Shown here: positions 38,642 to 49,449 of the stretch, in pieces | Layout: each line of letters starts with the position of its first letter | Numbering within the stretch: position 1 is the stretch's first letter | DNA from: Cryobacterium breve | Lineage (GTDB): Bacteria; Actinomycetota; Actinomycetes; Actinomycetales; Microbacteriaceae | Length of the DNA stretch: 64,000 nucleotides | Assembly: GCF_027594785.1 (NCBI RefSeq) | Contig: NZ_CP075584.1 | Location: 682,001-746,000 of the forward strand | Direction: 5' to 3' | Program-made: the position numbers and the translations under genes | The notes under the pieces: model-generated | What the model saw: only the letters and a program-made list of their open reading frames with translations | Database searches by the model: none | Told to the model about the DNA's origin: nothing

Positions 38642-40295
38642 ATGACCCCTCTGGTTCACCACTCCCACGTGCCGCGTTCGCTCGCCGTGGTCTCCGCCAT
38701 CGCCCTGCTCCTGACCGGGTGCAGCGCATCCCCGCAACCCGCGGAGAACACCTCTCCCGTCTCCGGCGGCACGCTCAACTATGCCTCCGGCGACGCCGAA
38801 CCGACGTGCCTCGACCCGCACGTCGGCGGCAACTATCCGCAGGCCCTCGTCGGCACCCAGTTCCTCGAGTCCCTCGTCTCCCGCGACAGCGCGGGCACGA
38901 TCATCCCGTGGCTCGCGTCGAGCTGGTCGCAGAGCGCCGACGGCCTGGCCTGGGACTTCACCCTGCGCGGCAACGTGACCTTCACAGACGGGACCCCCTT
39001 CGACGCCGCGGCCGTGCAGGCGAATATCGCGCATGTGCAGGACCCGAAGACGGGGTCGTCGACCGGGTACCTCGCCGTGCGGAAGGTCGTGTCGACCTCC
39101 GTCGTTTCCCCCACCGTCGTGCGCCTGACCCTCAGCGAACCCGACAGTGCCCTGCTCGAGTCGCTCAGCCAGCCGTGGCTCGCGATGGAGTCGCCGAAGG
39201 CCCTCGCCCGCAGCCAGGACGAGAACTGCGCGGCCCCCATCGGTACCGGTCCGTTCGAGGTCGCCTCCTGGGCCAAGCAGAATGCGATCACCCTGGTCAG
39301 GAACGACGCGTACACCTCCCCGCCTGCCGACGCCGCCCACACCGGGCCCGCCTACCTCGACTCCATCGTGTGGCGGTACATCCCCGACTCGGCGTCCCGC
39401 TACGCCGCCCTGCAGTCCGGGGCCGTCGACGTGATCGACAATGCGCAGCCCGACACGATCGTGCAGGCCGGGAAGAGCAGCAGCATCCGCCACCTCGACG
39501 CGCCCCGGCCGGGCGCGTCCAACCGGATCGAACTCAACTCCGGTCGGGCCCCGTTCAACGACCCGCTCGTGCGCGAGGCCTTCGTCCGTGCCGCCGACGT
39601 CGACTCCGCCGTCTCGAGCCTCTTCCAGGGCACGGCGACCCGCTCGTTCTCTGCGCTCTCGAGCATCGAGCCGCTCGGGGTGTCCCGGCCGGACCTGTTC
39701 GGCTACGACCAGGCCGCAGCGGGCACCCTGCTCGACTCGGCGGGCTGGACCGGCCGCGACGCGGACGGCTACCGGACCAAGGACGGTGTGCGCCTCACCG
39801 TGGTCTTCCCGGTGAGCACCAACCAGTCGATCCCCGCGGAACAGTCCCTGTTCGAGCAGCTGCAGGCGACCGCGAAGACCGCCGGCTTCGACGTGGTGCT
39901 CTCGCCGCTCGACCTGTCGGCCTGGTACACCGCCCTCGGTTCGAACGCCTACGACGCCGTGAGCGCGCCGTACACGAAGGTCGGTCCCGACGTGCTCCGC
40001 ACCCTCTTCGACTCGGCCGGCATCGTGCCGGCACCGAGCGGGTACTTCGCCAACCACGCCCAGGTGAACGACGCAACGGTCGACGCCTGGCTCACCGAGG
40101 CCTCCCCAGACGGCTGACGCACCCAAGCGCGCCGCACTCTACGCGCAGGCGCAGAACCGGGTCCTCGAGGGCTTCTACATTCTGCCGCTGTACGACCAGC
40201 AGAACCACTACCTGGTCTCCTCTGTCGTTTCCGGCACCCGGGCGATGCCGACGGTCTCGACGCCCACGTTCTACGACGCGTGGCTGAACCGGTAA
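38642..40295 (+). CDS. ABC transporter substrate-binding lipoprotein, family 5 (frameshift near 40105)
   Basis: An extracytoplasmic solute-binding protein (SBP_bac_5, peptide/nickel type). The signal peptide ends in the lipobox LLTGC at residue 23, so it is lipid-anchored. Family segments are GGTLNYASGDAEPTCLDPHV, WSQSADGLAWDFTLRGNVTF, IGTGPFEVASW, RIELNSGRAPFNDPLVREAF and FYILPLYDQQNHYLV near the end. An extra C in the run at 40104-40107 gives a false stop at 40117; correction continues LTEASQTADAPKRAALYAQ and ends at 40295, giving 550 aa. It leads a four-gene importer operon and overlaps the permease start. The substrate is probably an oligopeptide, but this cannot be read from sequence. 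Confidence 0.9.
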
Positions 40296-41270
40296 CGAGG
40301 TCCAGGCCGGCCGACCGCTCCCGGCCGGCCGCGCTGCGGCGCGCCCTGTTGCGGGCGACCGCCCGGCTCGGAGGGGCCGTTCTCGTGCTCTGGCTCGTCG
40401 CGACCGTCACCTTCTTCGCGATGAGGCTCGTCCCCGGTGACCCGGCTGAGGCCGTGCTCGGCGGACCGGGCTCGCAGACCTCCCCGGAGGCACTCGCTGC
40501 GGTGCGCGCCCAGTACGGCCTCGACCAGCCGCTCCCCCTGCAGTACCTCGCCGAACTCGGCCGCCTCGTGACGGGTGACCTCGGCCGCTCATACGCACTC
40601 CGCGTCCCCGTCGCACCACTCCTGCTCGGGCAGCTCGGCGGCACGCTCCTTCTCGCCGTGCTCTCGCTGGTGCTCGCGTGGCTGATCGCGATCGGCCTCG
40701 CCCTGTTCGGGGCCGGTGCGGGGCGTTGGGGGGCGGATGCTGGGCTCGGGCCTCGAGATCGGTGCCGCCGCGCTGCCGCACTTCTGGCTCGCGAGCGCGC
40801 TCATCGTGGTGTTCAGCGGCTGGCTCGGCCTGCTGCCGCCGGTCAGCACGCCCGGCCCTGCCGGACTCGTTCTGCCCGTGCTGACCCTCGCTCTCCCGCT
40901 CGCCGGTTTCCTCGGCCAGGTGATGCGCGAGTCGATGCTCACGGCACTCGAGGCCCCGTTCGTCATCTCCGCGCGGGCACGCGGCGAAAGCGAGGCGGGC
41001 ATCCGCCGGGTGCACGTGCTCCGGCACGCGAGCCTGCCCGGGATCAGTCTCTCCGGGTGGGCGTTCGGGTCGCTGATCAGCGGGGCCGTCGTCGTCGAGA
41101 CGATCTTCGCGAGGCCGGGACTCGGCCGCACCCTGCTGAACGCCGTCACCGTGCAGGACGTGCCCGTCGTGATCGGAGTCGTGCTGTTCGTCGCCACCGC
41201 CTACATCCTGATGACCCTTCTGACCGACCTCGCCCAGCGGGTCGCCGACCCGAGGCTGCGACGCTCATGA
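40280..41270 (+). CDS. ABC transporter permease, DppB type (frameshift near 40730)
   Basis: The first inner-membrane subunit of the importer. It has FFAMRLVPGDPAEAVLGGPG and GDLGRSYALRVPVAPLLLGQ (DppB N-terminal pattern), the ATPase-contact loop FVISARARGESEAGIRRVHV and a C-terminal RPGLGRTLLNAVTVQDVPVV. Six spans are expected. One extra base in the GGGGGG run at 40728-40733 splits it; correction restores GRWGRMLGSGLEIGAAALPH and a 329-aa protein. The GTG at 40280 overlaps the binding-protein gene; the stop overlaps the next permease (ATGA). Confidence 0.9.
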
Positions 41271-42211
41271 GCGATCTCGAGATCCAGGCCGGCCTCGCCG
41301 GCGCTGCGGCACGGCGCCCCCGGGGCGCGGGTCGCCCGGGTCCTGCTGGCGGGAGGACGGGCGCCGCCGGCCGCGGATCCGACGGCCGGAGATTCGGCCA
41401 GTGGTTCGGCGGTCAGATCGGCCTCGCCGAGGTCCTCGCGGCCGCCTTCGTACTGTTCCTGCTCGTCGCCGCCTTCGCGCCCGGCCTCGTGGCGCCGGGA
41501 GACCCGCTCGCGATCGACCCGCGCTCGGCGTTCCAGGGCCCCTCGTGGGTGCACTGGTTCGGCACCGACGAATCCGGGCGCGACGTCTACACCCGGGTCA
41601 GCCACGGCACCGGGAGCTCGCTCCAGATCGGCGTGGCGGCGACCCTGATCGGCCTCGGCCTCGGGGCCGTGCTCGGCACCGTGGCCGGCATGCTCGGTGC
41701 GGTCGTCGACTTCACCGTGAACCGCCTGCTCGAGGTCATGTTCGCCTTCCCCGGCCTGTTACTCGCCCTGCTGTTCATCATGATCTTCGGGCCGGGACCT
41801 GCGACGGCGACCTTCGCGGTGGGGCTCGCGACCGCACCGGGCTACGCCAGGATCATCCGAGCCCAGCTCCTGTCGGTGCGGTCCTCCGCCTTCGTCGAGG
41901 CCGCGACCGTTCTCGGTCGCAGCCGCGCCCGCATCCTCGTGCGGCACATCCTGCCCAACACGCTCGCGCCGCTCCTCGTGCTCGGCACCCTCGGCATCGG
42001 CCAGGCCATCATCTGGGCGGCGGCGCTCAGTTACCTCGGCCTCGGGGCCCAACCGCCGGCCGCCGAATGGGGCGCGATGCTCTCGGCGGGCCGCACCTAC
42101 CTGAGCACAGCCGTCTGGATGAGTTTCTTCCCCGGGCTCTTTGTCGTGCTGACCTCGATCTCCGCGACCGTCCTCGGTCGTGCCGTCGAACGACGACTGA
42201 GGCACGCATGA
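41267..42211 (+). CDS. ABC transporter permease, DppC type
   Basis: A 314-aa second permease. A Gly/Arg-rich N-terminal stretch of about 40 residues precedes the first span (LAAAFVLFLLVAAFAPGLV). Family segments are HWFGTDESGRDVYTRVSHGT, RLLEVMFAFPGLLLALLFIM, YARIIRAQLLSVRSSAFVEA with the EAA-type loop, and LSYLGLGAQPPAAEWGAMLS. The frame is intact. It is coupled on both sides by ATGA overlaps. Confidence 0.93.
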   Translation: MSDLEIQAGLAGAAARRPRGAGRPGPAGGRTGAAGRGSDGRRFGQWFGGQIGLAEVLAAAFVLFLLVAAFAPGLVAPGDPLAIDPRSAFQGPSWVHWFGTDESGRDVYTRVSHGTGSSLQIGVAATLIGLGLGAVLGTVAGMLGAVVDFTVNRLLEVMFAFPGLLLALLFIMIFGPGPATATFAVGLATAPGYARIIRAQLLSVRSSAFVEAATVLGRSRARILVRHILPNTLAPLLVLGTLGIGQAIIWAAALSYLGLGAQPPAAEWGAMLSAGRTYLSTAVWMSFFPGLFVVLTSISATVLGRAVERRLRHA

Positions 42212-43919
42212 CCGGGGCACAGGTGACCGGGCCGGGCTCGCTGGGAACAGTCTCCGCGGTCAGTCGAGCGGATGCCGCGGCCCCGACGGGCGGACCGGCC
42301 CTGCTGGTCCGCGGGCTCAGCGTCGGCTTCGGCAGCGACGCCGGTCGGAATCCCCTCGTCGATGACGTCTCCTTCGAGGTCGCGCCCGGGGAATGCCTCG
42401 CCATCGTCGGCGAATCCGGCTCGGGGAAGAGCCTCACGGCGCGCAGCCTGCTCGGCCTGGCCGGGCCCGGCTCGTGGCTGCGCGCCGAGGAGCCTGAGCC
42501 TCGGCGGGGCATCCGTGCTCGGTCTCGGCGAGGCCGGCTGGCGGCGCAGGCGGGGTCGCGACGTCGGACTCGTGCTGCAGGACGCGCTCGTGTCGCTCGA
42601 CCCGCTGCGGCCGATCGGACACGAGATCGCAGACAGCCTGCGGCTGCACACGAACCTCTCGGCGGCCGCGCGGGCGCGCCGGGTCCTCGAGCTCCTGGCC
42701 GAGGTTGGGCTTCCCGACGGCGAGCTCAGGGTCGGTCAGCGTTCCGGCCAGCTCTCCGGCGGCCAGCGGCAGCGCGCGCTGATCGCCTCCGCGATCGCCC
42801 TGCGCCCGCCGCTGCTCATCGCGGACGAGCCGACGACTGCCCTCGACGTGACCGTGCAGGCGCGGATCCTCGACCTGTTCGAGGAGCCTGCTGCACGCGG
42901 GGACGGCCCTCGTGCTGATCAGCCACGATCTGGCCGTCGTGAGCCGGATCGCCGACCGGGTCGCGGTGATGAGCGGCGGCCGGATCGTCGAGACCGGCGC
43001 GACCCGTGCGCTCCTCGCCGACCCGCAGCATCCCGAGACGAGGAAGATGATCGCCGCGGTCCCGGCCGGGCGCCCCCGCGGCACCCGGCTGTCGGCGCAG
43101 GACCGCCCGCACCGGCCGGCAGCTGTGGTCGCTCCTGCAGCCGTTTCCACGCCCGTCCCTGCGGGCCTCAGCCCCTTCGTGCTCGAGGCTTCCGGGCTCG
43201 TCAAGAGTTTCCGGATGCCCGACCGGAGCCGGCTGCTCGCCGTCAACGACGTCTCGTTCACGCTCGACCGCGGCACGACGCTCGGCATCGTCGGTGAGTC
43301 CGGTTCGGGCAAGACCACGCTCGCCCGGCTGTTGCTCGCGCTCGAGTCCCCGGACGCAGGCGACGTGAGGATGCTCGGCGAACCTTGGAGCGGAGTCCCC
43401 GAGCGCGCCAGACGACCCCGACGTGCGGCAGTCGGCGCCGTCTACCAGGATGCGCTCGCCTCCTTCGACCCGCGGCTCACCGTCGGCGCCGTCCTCCGCG
43501 ATGCCGCCGGCTCCGCTGACCAGTCGCTCGAGCTCCTCGACCGAGTCGGGCTCAGCGCCGCCGTGCTCGGCCGCCGCCCGCTCGAACTCTCCGGAGGGCA
43601 ACGGCAACGGGTCGGCATCGCCCGTGCCCTCGCGAACCGCCCGCAGATCCTGATCTGCGATGAACCGGTGTCCGCGCTCGACATGACCGTGCAGGCCCAG
43701 GTGCTCGACCTCCTCGACGAACTCCAGCGCGACCTCGGCCTGAGTCTCGTCTTCATCTCGCACGACCTCGGCGTCGTGCAGCACGTCAGCGACCGGATCG
43801 TCGTCATCGAGAACGGAGCGGTCGTCGAGTCCGGCCCGACGGAACAGGTCTTCGCCGCGCCGGCGCATCCGTACACCCGGCGCCTGCTCGACGCCGTGCC
43901 GCGCCTGCCCGCCCCCTGA
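42208..43919 (+). CDS. Fused dual ABC transporter ATPase, DppD-DppF type (two frameshifts)
   Basis: One 569-aa polypeptide carries both ATPase domains. Domain 1: Walker [15 protein letters not shown], signature [16 protein letters not shown], Walker [14 protein letters not shown]. Domain 2: Walker [15 protein letters not shown], signature [16 protein letters not shown], Walker [14 protein letters not shown]. Two GAGCCTG sites (42490-42496 and 42884-42890) each carry one extra base; removing them restores [14 protein letters not shown] and [19 protein letters not shown]. Both lie in domain 1. Fused DppDF ATPases are common in actinobacteria. It completes the importer operon. Confidence 0.92.
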
Positions 43920-43939
43920 TCTGCCTCCGGAGACCCGGT

Positions 43940-44036
43940 GGGGCCAACTCAGGAAACCTGCCCCGCGCCCCTGAAGAAACCCCGGAATCCCGAGGGTCCA
44001 CTCATGTGCACCCATCGGATCTCCTGAGTTAGCCCC
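43940..44036. repeat. 97-bp element bounded by 15-bp inverted repeats
   Basis: GGGGCCAACTCAGGA (43940-43954) is the inverted copy (14 of 15 bases) of TCCTGAGTTAGCCCC (44022-44036). The 67-bp interior has no reading frame of note. It lies between the ABC operon and valS. The core AACTCAGGA resembles the arms of the 53.1-kb element (AATTCAGGAG). Confidence 0.6.
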
Positions 44037-44163
44037 GCAGGCAACGGTGGTAGGGCGGACGCCCCCGAATCGCCGGTGAACGGGGCATCGGGTAGGTTGG
44101 ATTAGGCCAATATTCAGGCACCTCACCGCAGACACGGTGCCGCAGACAGTGAATCGGAGAAAC

Positions 44164-46746
44164 ATGACGATCCCGAACGTTCCGGATAAGCCAGCCCTCG
44201 AGGGCCTCGAGAACAAGTGGGGCGGCACCTGGGACACCGAGGGCACCTACCGCTTCGACCGCGACTCCACGACCCGGGCGAACATCTTCTCCATCGACAC
44301 TCCCCCGCCGACCGCGTCCGGCTCGCTGCACATCGGCCACGTGTTCTCGTACACCCACACCGACGTCGTCGCGCGCTTCCAGCGGATGCGCGGCCGCGAC
44401 GTGTTCTACCCGATGGGCTGGGACGACAACGGCCTTCCGACCGAACGCCGGGTGCAGAACTATTACGGCGTGCGCTGCGACCCCTCGCTGCCGTACGCCC
44501 CCGACTTCACCGCGCCCTTCGAGGGCGGCGACGGCAAGAGCACCAAGGCCGCCGACCAGGTCCCGATCAGCCGCCGCAACTTCATCGAACTCTGCGAACG
44601 CCTCACCATCGAAGACGAGAAGCAGTTCGAAGCGCTCTGGCGCGACCTCGGCCTGAGCGTCGACTGGACCCAGACCTACCGCACGATCGGTTCACACTCG
44701 ATCGCATCCTCCCAGCTCGCCTTCCTCGGCAATGTCGCCCGCGGAGAGGCCTACCAGGCGATGGCGCCGACCCTCTGGGACGTCACCTTCCGCACGGCCG
44801 TCGCGCAGGCCGAGCTCGAGGACAAGGACATGCCCGCCGCGTACCACCGGGTCTCCTTCCGGAAGCCCGACGGTTCCACCATCGAGATCGAGACCACCCG
44901 GCCCGAGCTGCTGCCGGCCTGCGTTGCCCTCGTCGCGCACCCGGACGACGAGCGCTACAAGCACCTGTTCGGCACCACGGTGCGCACCCCGCTCTTCGAC
45001 GTCGAAGTTCCGATCCTCGCCCACCACCTCGCCCAGAAAGACAAGGGCAGCGGAATCGCGATGATCTGTACCTTCGGCGACGTGACCGACGTGGTCTGGT
45101 GGCGGGAACTCGACCTGCCGAACCGCGCGATCATGGGCTTCGACGGCCGCATCATCGCCGAGGCGCCTGAGGTCATCACGAGCGAAGCCGGAATCAATGC
45201 GTACGCCGAGCTCGCCGGAAAGACCGTGTTCTCGGCCAAGCAAGCCGTCGTCGCGCTCCTCAAGGCGAGCGGCGACATGATCGGTGAGCCGAAGCCGATC
45301 GTGCACCCGGTCAAATTCTTTGAAAAGGGCGACAAGCCCCTCGAGATCGTCTCGACCCGCCAGTGGTACATCCGCAATGGCGCACGCGACGAAGCACTGC
45401 GGTCCCGACTGCTCGCGCACGGCGCCGACCTGCAGTGGCACCCCGAATTCATGAAGGTCCGCTACGACAACTGGGTCAACGGCCTCACGGGCGACTGGCT
45501 CGTGTCCCGCCAGCGCTTCTTCGGTGTGCCGCTCCCGGTCTGGTACCCGCTCGACGCCGAGTCGAACCCGGTCTTCGACCAGCCGATCGTCGCCACCCGG
45601 GACCAGCTCCCGGTCGACCCCTCGTCCGACACCGCGCCAGGGTACGAAAGCATCCAGCGCGGCCAGGCCGGCGGTTTCGTCGGCGAGGTCGACGTGATGG
45701 ACACCTGGGCGACGTCCTCGCTCACCCCCCAGCTCGCCGGCGGCTGGGAGCGCGACCCCCAGCTCTTCGACCTGGTCTACCCGTACTCGCTGCGCCCTCA
45801 GGGCCAGGACATCATCCGCACCTGGTTGTTCTCCACCCTGCTCCGCGCCGAGCTCGAGGACGGCCGGTCACCGTGGAAGCACGCGGCCCTGTCCGGGTTC
45901 ATCGTCGACCCCGACCGCAAGAAGATGTCCAAGTCCAAGGGCAACGTCGTCACCCCCGCGGACATGCTCGTGCAGCACGGTTCGGATGCCGTGCGCTACT
46001 GGGCCGCCTCCTCCCGCCTCGGCACCGACGCGGCATTCGACCCCAAGAACCCGACCCAGATCAAGATCGGCCGTCGCCTCGCGATCAAGATTCTGAACGC
46101 GTCGAAGTTCATCCTGAGCTTCGACGGGGCGGCGGATGCCGCGATCACCGAGCCCCTCGACCGCAGCATGCTCGCGCGCCTCACGAGCGTCGTCGCCCAG
46201 GCGACGACCGCGTTCGAGGGCTACGATCACGCCCGCGCCCTCGAGGTCACCGAGAGCTTCTTCTGGACCTTCTGCGACGACTACCTCGAGCTCGTCAAGG
46301 AACGCGCGTACGGCGAAGCCGGCACCGGGCAGGCCTCAGCCGTCGCGGCGCTCCGCACCGCGCTGTCGACCCTGCTCCGTCTGTTCGCCCCGTTCGTGCC
46401 GTTCGCGACCGAAGAGGCGTGGTCCTGGTCGAACGAGGGGTCCGTTCACCGGGCGGCCTGGCCCGTCGCCGCAGACCTCGAGGCAGGCGCAGGAGGCAAC
46501 CCCGCGCTGCTCGAACTGTCCAGTCGGGCACTCACCGGCATCCGCCGCGGAAAGACGGATGCGAAAGCGTCCCAGAAAACCGACGTCGCATCTGCTGTAA
46601 TTAGCGGAACGGCCGCGGAGGTGGCCCTGCTCGCGCAGGCTGCCGCTGACCTGCAGGCGGTCGGCCGGATCTCGGAATTGGTTTTTGTCGAAGGCGGCGA
46701 GTTGGCAGTCACGGAAATCGTGCTCGCCACGGTGTCGGAGAGTTAA
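44164..46746 (+). CDS. valS: Valyl-tRNA synthetase
   Basis: ValS charges tRNA-Val. The 860-aa chain has the HIGH motif in [38 protein letters not shown], the editing-domain segment [20 protein letters not shown] and KMSKS in [18 protein letters not shown]. It is intact, with no frameshift, and of normal length for an actinobacterial ValS lacking a long coiled-coil tail. The ATG at 44164 follows GGAG with suitable spacing; an upstream in-frame start at 44137 is not supported. No T-box core is seen upstream, unlike ileS. Confidence 0.96.
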   Translation: MTIPNVPDKPALEGLENKWGGTWDTEGTYRFDRDSTTRANIFSIDTPPPTASGSLHIGHVFSYTHTDVVARFQRMRGRDVFYPMGWDDNGLPTERRVQNYYGVRCDPSLPYAPDFTAPFEGGDGKSTKAADQVPISRRNFIELCERLTIEDEKQFEALWRDLGLSVDWTQTYRTIGSHSIASSQLAFLGNVARGEAYQAMAPTLWDVTFRTAVAQAELEDKDMPAAYHRVSFRKPDGSTIEIETTRPELLPACVALVAHPDDERYKHLFGTTVRTPLFDVEVPILAHHLAQKDKGSGIAMICTFGDVTDVVWWRELDLPNRAIMGFDGRIIAEAPEVITSEAGINAYAELAGKTVFSAKQAVVALLKASGDMIGEPKPIVHPVKFFEKGDKPLEIVSTRQWYIRNGARDEALRSRLLAHGADLQWHPEFMKVRYDNWVNGLTGDWLVSRQRFFGVPLPVWYPLDAESNPVFDQPIVATRDQLPVDPSSDTAPGYESIQRGQAGGFVGEVDVMDTWATSSLTPQLAGGWERDPQLFDLVYPYSLRPQGQDIIRTWLFSTLLRAELEDGRSPWKHAALSGFIVDPDRKKMSKSKGNVVTPADMLVQHGSDAVRYWAASSRLGTDAAFDPKNPTQIKIGRRLAIKILNASKFILSFDGAADAAITEPLDRSMLARLTSVVAQATTAFEGYDHARALEVTESFFWTFCDDYLELVKERAYGEAGTGQASAVAALRTALSTLLRLFAPFVPFATEEAWSWSNEGSVHRAAWPVAADLEAGAGGNPALLELSSRALTGIRRGKTDAKASQKTDVASAVISGTAAEVALLAQAAADLQAVGRISELVFVEGGELAVTEIVLATVSES

Positions 46747-46756
46747 GGAGAACCAG

Positions 46757-47203
46757 ATGGCTATACACGTACGAACATTGGGCGACAAGGACTTTTTCGC
46801 CTGGCTGGGACTCTTCGAGGGCTACAGCGAGTTCTACAAGAGCGAACTGACCGATGAGAAGGCCCTCCGCGTCTGGAGCTGGATCATCGATCGGAACCAC
46901 GTGCTGAACGGCGCGGTCGCGGTCAGTGACGACGGCGACTTCGTGGGATTCGCGCACTACCGGGAGGTGCCGAATACGCTCAGCGCAACCCGCGGTCTCT
47001 TCATCGACGACCTGTTCGTCGCGCCGGAGCACCGCACGTCCGGGGTCGGCCGTTCGCTGATCGAGTTCGCGAAGGAATACGCGACCGGGCACAAGCTCGC
47101 GACCGTGCAGTGGATCACCGCCGCGGACAACGAGACCGCCCAGCGTCTCTACGACGACGTCGGCACCCGCACCGACTGGGTCACCTACGAGATCGAGCTC
47201 TGA
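46757..47203 (+). CDS. GNAT-family N-acetyltransferase
   Basis: A 148-aa acetyltransferase. The acetyl-CoA binding loop is in LFVAPEHRTSGVGRSLIEFA (R/QxxGxG/A), preceded by GDFVGFAHYREVP and followed by WITAADNETAQRLYDDVGTR. The acceptor is unknown. AAGGAG lies 6 nt before the ATG at 46757. It starts 10 nt after valS and is probably co-transcribed with it. Confidence 0.9.
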   Translation: MAIHVRTLGDKDFFAWLGLFEGYSEFYKSELTDEKALRVWSWIIDRNHVLNGAVAVSDDGDFVGFAHYREVPNTLSATRGLFIDDLFVAPEHRTSGVGRSLIEFAKEYATGHKLATVQWITAADNETAQRLYDDVGTRTDWVTYEIEL

Positions 47204-47208
47204 GCCCG

Positions 47209-47481
47209 ATGCAGGTGGGAACCCGCTGGCCGTTCGGCGGCACGGCGCCGTCCGGGCTGCCCGAGGTCGTCCTCCTCGCGGTCAGCACGGTCGAGGAGGA
47301 CCTCACGGTCGCCCCGAAGGACGGCACGGATGCCTGGCGCTGGACACTGACCTGGCTGGAAGCCAAGCCCGTGATCGACGAGCTCGACGACGGCACCGTC
47401 ATCCGCTATGACCCGGTCGACGACAGCGCCACGATCACGCAGCCGTCCATCGAGGTCGAGGACGACGAGGACTGGATCTAG
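47209..47481 (+). CDS. Small acidic protein of unknown function
   Basis: A 90-aa protein I do not recognise. It opens MQVGTRWPFGGTAPSGLPEV and ends in a strongly acidic tail (SIEVEDDEDWI). The middle (DAWRWTLTWLEAKPVIDELD followed by DGTVIRYDP) alternates hydrophobic and polar residues like a small beta fold. It begins 5 nt after the GNAT stop codon, so it is coupled to valS and the acetyltransferase. A partner role for either is only a guess. Confidence 0.6.
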   Translation: MQVGTRWPFGGTAPSGLPEVVLLAVSTVEEDLTVAPKDGTDAWRWTLTWLEAKPVIDELDDGTVIRYDPVDDSATITQPSIEVEDDEDWI

Positions 47482-47502
47482 GCCCCTGCGGTTCCGCGGG
47501 TT

Positions 47503-48729
47503 CTAATCCCGCGGGGCCGCTGGGTTCGTCGCACCCTGCCGGTCCGCTCTCGCCGAGCGGGCGAGTCGGATCATCGCTGCGGCGCCCAGGATGGGACCGG
47601 GCACCAGGACCAACAGGGCGAACTGCCAGCCGACGAGTCCCGCGAGCACCGGGACGATCTGGATCGTGATGACCGTGATCAGGAAGCCGATTGCGGTCTG
47701 AACGGTCAACGCGGTGCCCACGTAGCGCGGATCCGCGGACTCGCTGAGCGACGTGGAGAACACGCCGGAATCGGCGATAACGGATGCGCCCCACACCGTC
47801 AGCGCGATGACGAGTACCAGCGGCGCCGCCGCGAAGAACACCGGCGACGCGAGGGCACAACTGCCGCTCACGATCAGGGCTCCGGCACCCGCGGGGCCGC
47901 GCCCGTAGCGGTCGGCCGCCCACCCGCCCAGCAGGGCGCCGGCCGCGCCGGCCACTCCGATCACGAGGAAGATGACGAGCGTGTCCCACGCCGCAACGGG
48001 CTCTCCCGCCATCGACCGTCCGGCGCGGACGAACGCGGGCAGCCAGGTCCACAGGGCGAACAACTCCCACATGTGGCCGAAGTAGCCGAAATTGGCCAGG
48101 CGGGAACGTCGGTCCCTGAACATGTCCACGGCGTACCGGGGGTTGATCGGGCTGCTGCTGGATGCTCCGTGCGGGCCCAACCGGATCAGGAGCGCAGCGA
48201 CGACCGCGGCGACCGCCGAGAGCACCGCGGAGACGTTCATCACATCCCGCCAGGCGAGGTCGGGCAGGCCACGGATGAGGTGCGGCAGGGCGGAGCCGAG
48301 GGTCAGGGCCGCGATCATGAGGCCGAAGGCCCGTCCCCTGGCGCGGGGCGGCGCCCAGGATGCCGTGAGTTTCATCCCGACCGGGTACACGCCTGCCAGC
48401 AGCGCACCGGTCAGGAAGCGTGGGAGCAGGGCTGTCGCGAGGTCGGTCGCCGTCGCGGTGAAGGCGAGAATGCATCCGGACGTTCCCAGCGCGCACCCCG
48501 CCATCAACAGCTGGGGCGGGATCCGGTCCGCTGCGTTCAGGACCGCGGACACGACGGCGCCGACCACAAAGCCGAGTTGCACGGATGCCGTCAGCCAGAC
48601 CGCGTCGACCGCCGAGATGTTCCAGTCCAGGCTGAGCGCAGGGACGACGGCGGATGCTGAGAACCAGGCGGACATGGCGAGGACCTGGACAAGTGCGATC
48701 AGCAGCCGTTGGCGCCTCTGCCCGGTCAT
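47503..48729 (-). CDS. MFS transporter
   Basis: A 408-aa major facilitator protein with twelve likely spans, for example LLIALVQVLAMSAWFSASAV, SVQLGFVVGAVVSAVL, VAGAAGALLGGWAADRYGRG (the conserved GGxxADRxGR loop between spans) and GLVGWQFALLVLVPGPILGA. The substrate is not evident. It is convergent with the small acidic protein gene, 21 nt apart. Confidence 0.87.
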   Translation of the reverse strand: MTGQRRQRLLIALVQVLAMSAWFSASAVVPALSLDWNISAVDAVWLTASVQLGFVVGAVVSAVLNAADRIPPQLLMAGCALGTSGCILAFTATATDLATALLPRFLTGALLAGVYPVGMKLTASWAPPRARGRAFGLMIAALTLGSALPHLIRGLPDLAWRDVMNVSAVLSAVAAVVAALLIRLGPHGASSSSPINPRYAVDMFRDRRSRLANFGYFGHMWELFALWTWLPAFVRAGRSMAGEPVAAWDTLVIFLVIGVAGAAGALLGGWAADRYGRGPAGAGALIVSGSCALASPVFFAAAPLVLVIALTVWGASVIADSGVFSTSLSESADPRYVGTALTVQTAIGFLITVITIQIVPVLAGLVGWQFALLVLVPGPILGAAAMIRLARSARADRQGATNPAAPRD

Positions 48730-48765
48730 GGCCGGTCCCGGCTCGCCGGAGCCCGGCGGCGGGGA

Positions 48766-49350
48766 CTAGGCCGCCGGGCGAGCTGATCCGGCCTGCGGCA
48801 CAACATAGCGCAGGTACACCATTCCGTTTCGGAAGCGTCGTTCGCCGCGGAGCTCGAGCGGCATCCGCAGGTGCTCCGGCAGGAACCGGGTACCGCCGCC
48901 GACGATGATCGGCGTCACGAACCGGTGGATCTCGTCGACGATGCCGGCCTTGAGGGCGTGCGCGGCAAGCCCTGGACCCCCAACGGACACGCTCAGCCTG
49001 CTCTCGGTCACCAGGCGACGCACCTCGGCGGCGTCGAATGAGCGCTCGACCCGGGTCCGCGTCGTCGTGACCGCCTCGAGGTTGTGCGAGTAGACGACCT
49101 TTTCGGCGGCCTGCCAGATGTCGGTGTACTCCCGCACCACGTCGGGCGGATCGACGAGTTCCCGCGCGGTCTCCCAGAACGCCATCGTCTCGTACATCCT
49201 CCGGCCGTACAGGTAGGTGCCGATCTTGCGTTCGAGGGCGTTGATGAAGGCGTGCACCTCGTCGTCTGGCGTCGCCCAGTCGAAGTCACCTGCGGCATCC
49301 GCGGTGTACCCGTCGAGCGACGTGATGCCCGAGTAGATCAGCCTGGCCAT
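48766..49350 (-). CDS. RibD C-terminal/dihydrofolate reductase-like protein
   Basis: A 194-aa single-domain reductase of the RibD_C/DHFR-like family: MARLIYSGITSLDGYTADAA, TYLYGRRMYETMAFWETAR, SVSVGGPGLAAHALKAGIVD and IVGGGTRFLPEHLRMPLELR. The NADPH-binding and substrate regions are present, but these stand-alone members mostly have no known substrate. GGGAGC lies before the ATG at 49350. It is separate from any riboflavin genes. Confidence 0.9.
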   Translation of the reverse strand: MARLIYSGITSLDGYTADAAGDFDWATPDDEVHAFINALERKIGTYLYGRRMYETMAFWETARELVDPPDVVREYTDIWQAAEKVVYSHNLEAVTTTRTRVERSFDAAEVRRLVTESRLSVSVGGPGLAAHALKAGIVDEIHRFVTPIIVGGGTRFLPEHLRMPLELRGERRFRNGMVYLRYVVPQAGSARPAA

Positions 49351-49449
49351 GTGTGCTCCCGTCGCCCCGCGTCCGCAGCTTCATACTGGCCTGCCCTGTC
49401 GCCCAGCGGAAGAGCCCGCACGGGAGCGAGACCTCAACCGGTCGAGACC

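Noticed and set aside
42208-43919. Programmed ribosomal frameshifting in the dual ATPase gene and other split genes
   Set aside because: The break sites lack slippery sequences with downstream structures, occur in many unrelated genes, and restore standard proteins by removing one base from the same hexamer. Sequence error is simpler.
44041-44163. T-box upstream of valS
   Set aside because: No AGGTGGNACCGCG-like core is present, and the leader is too short and lacks the expected stems.
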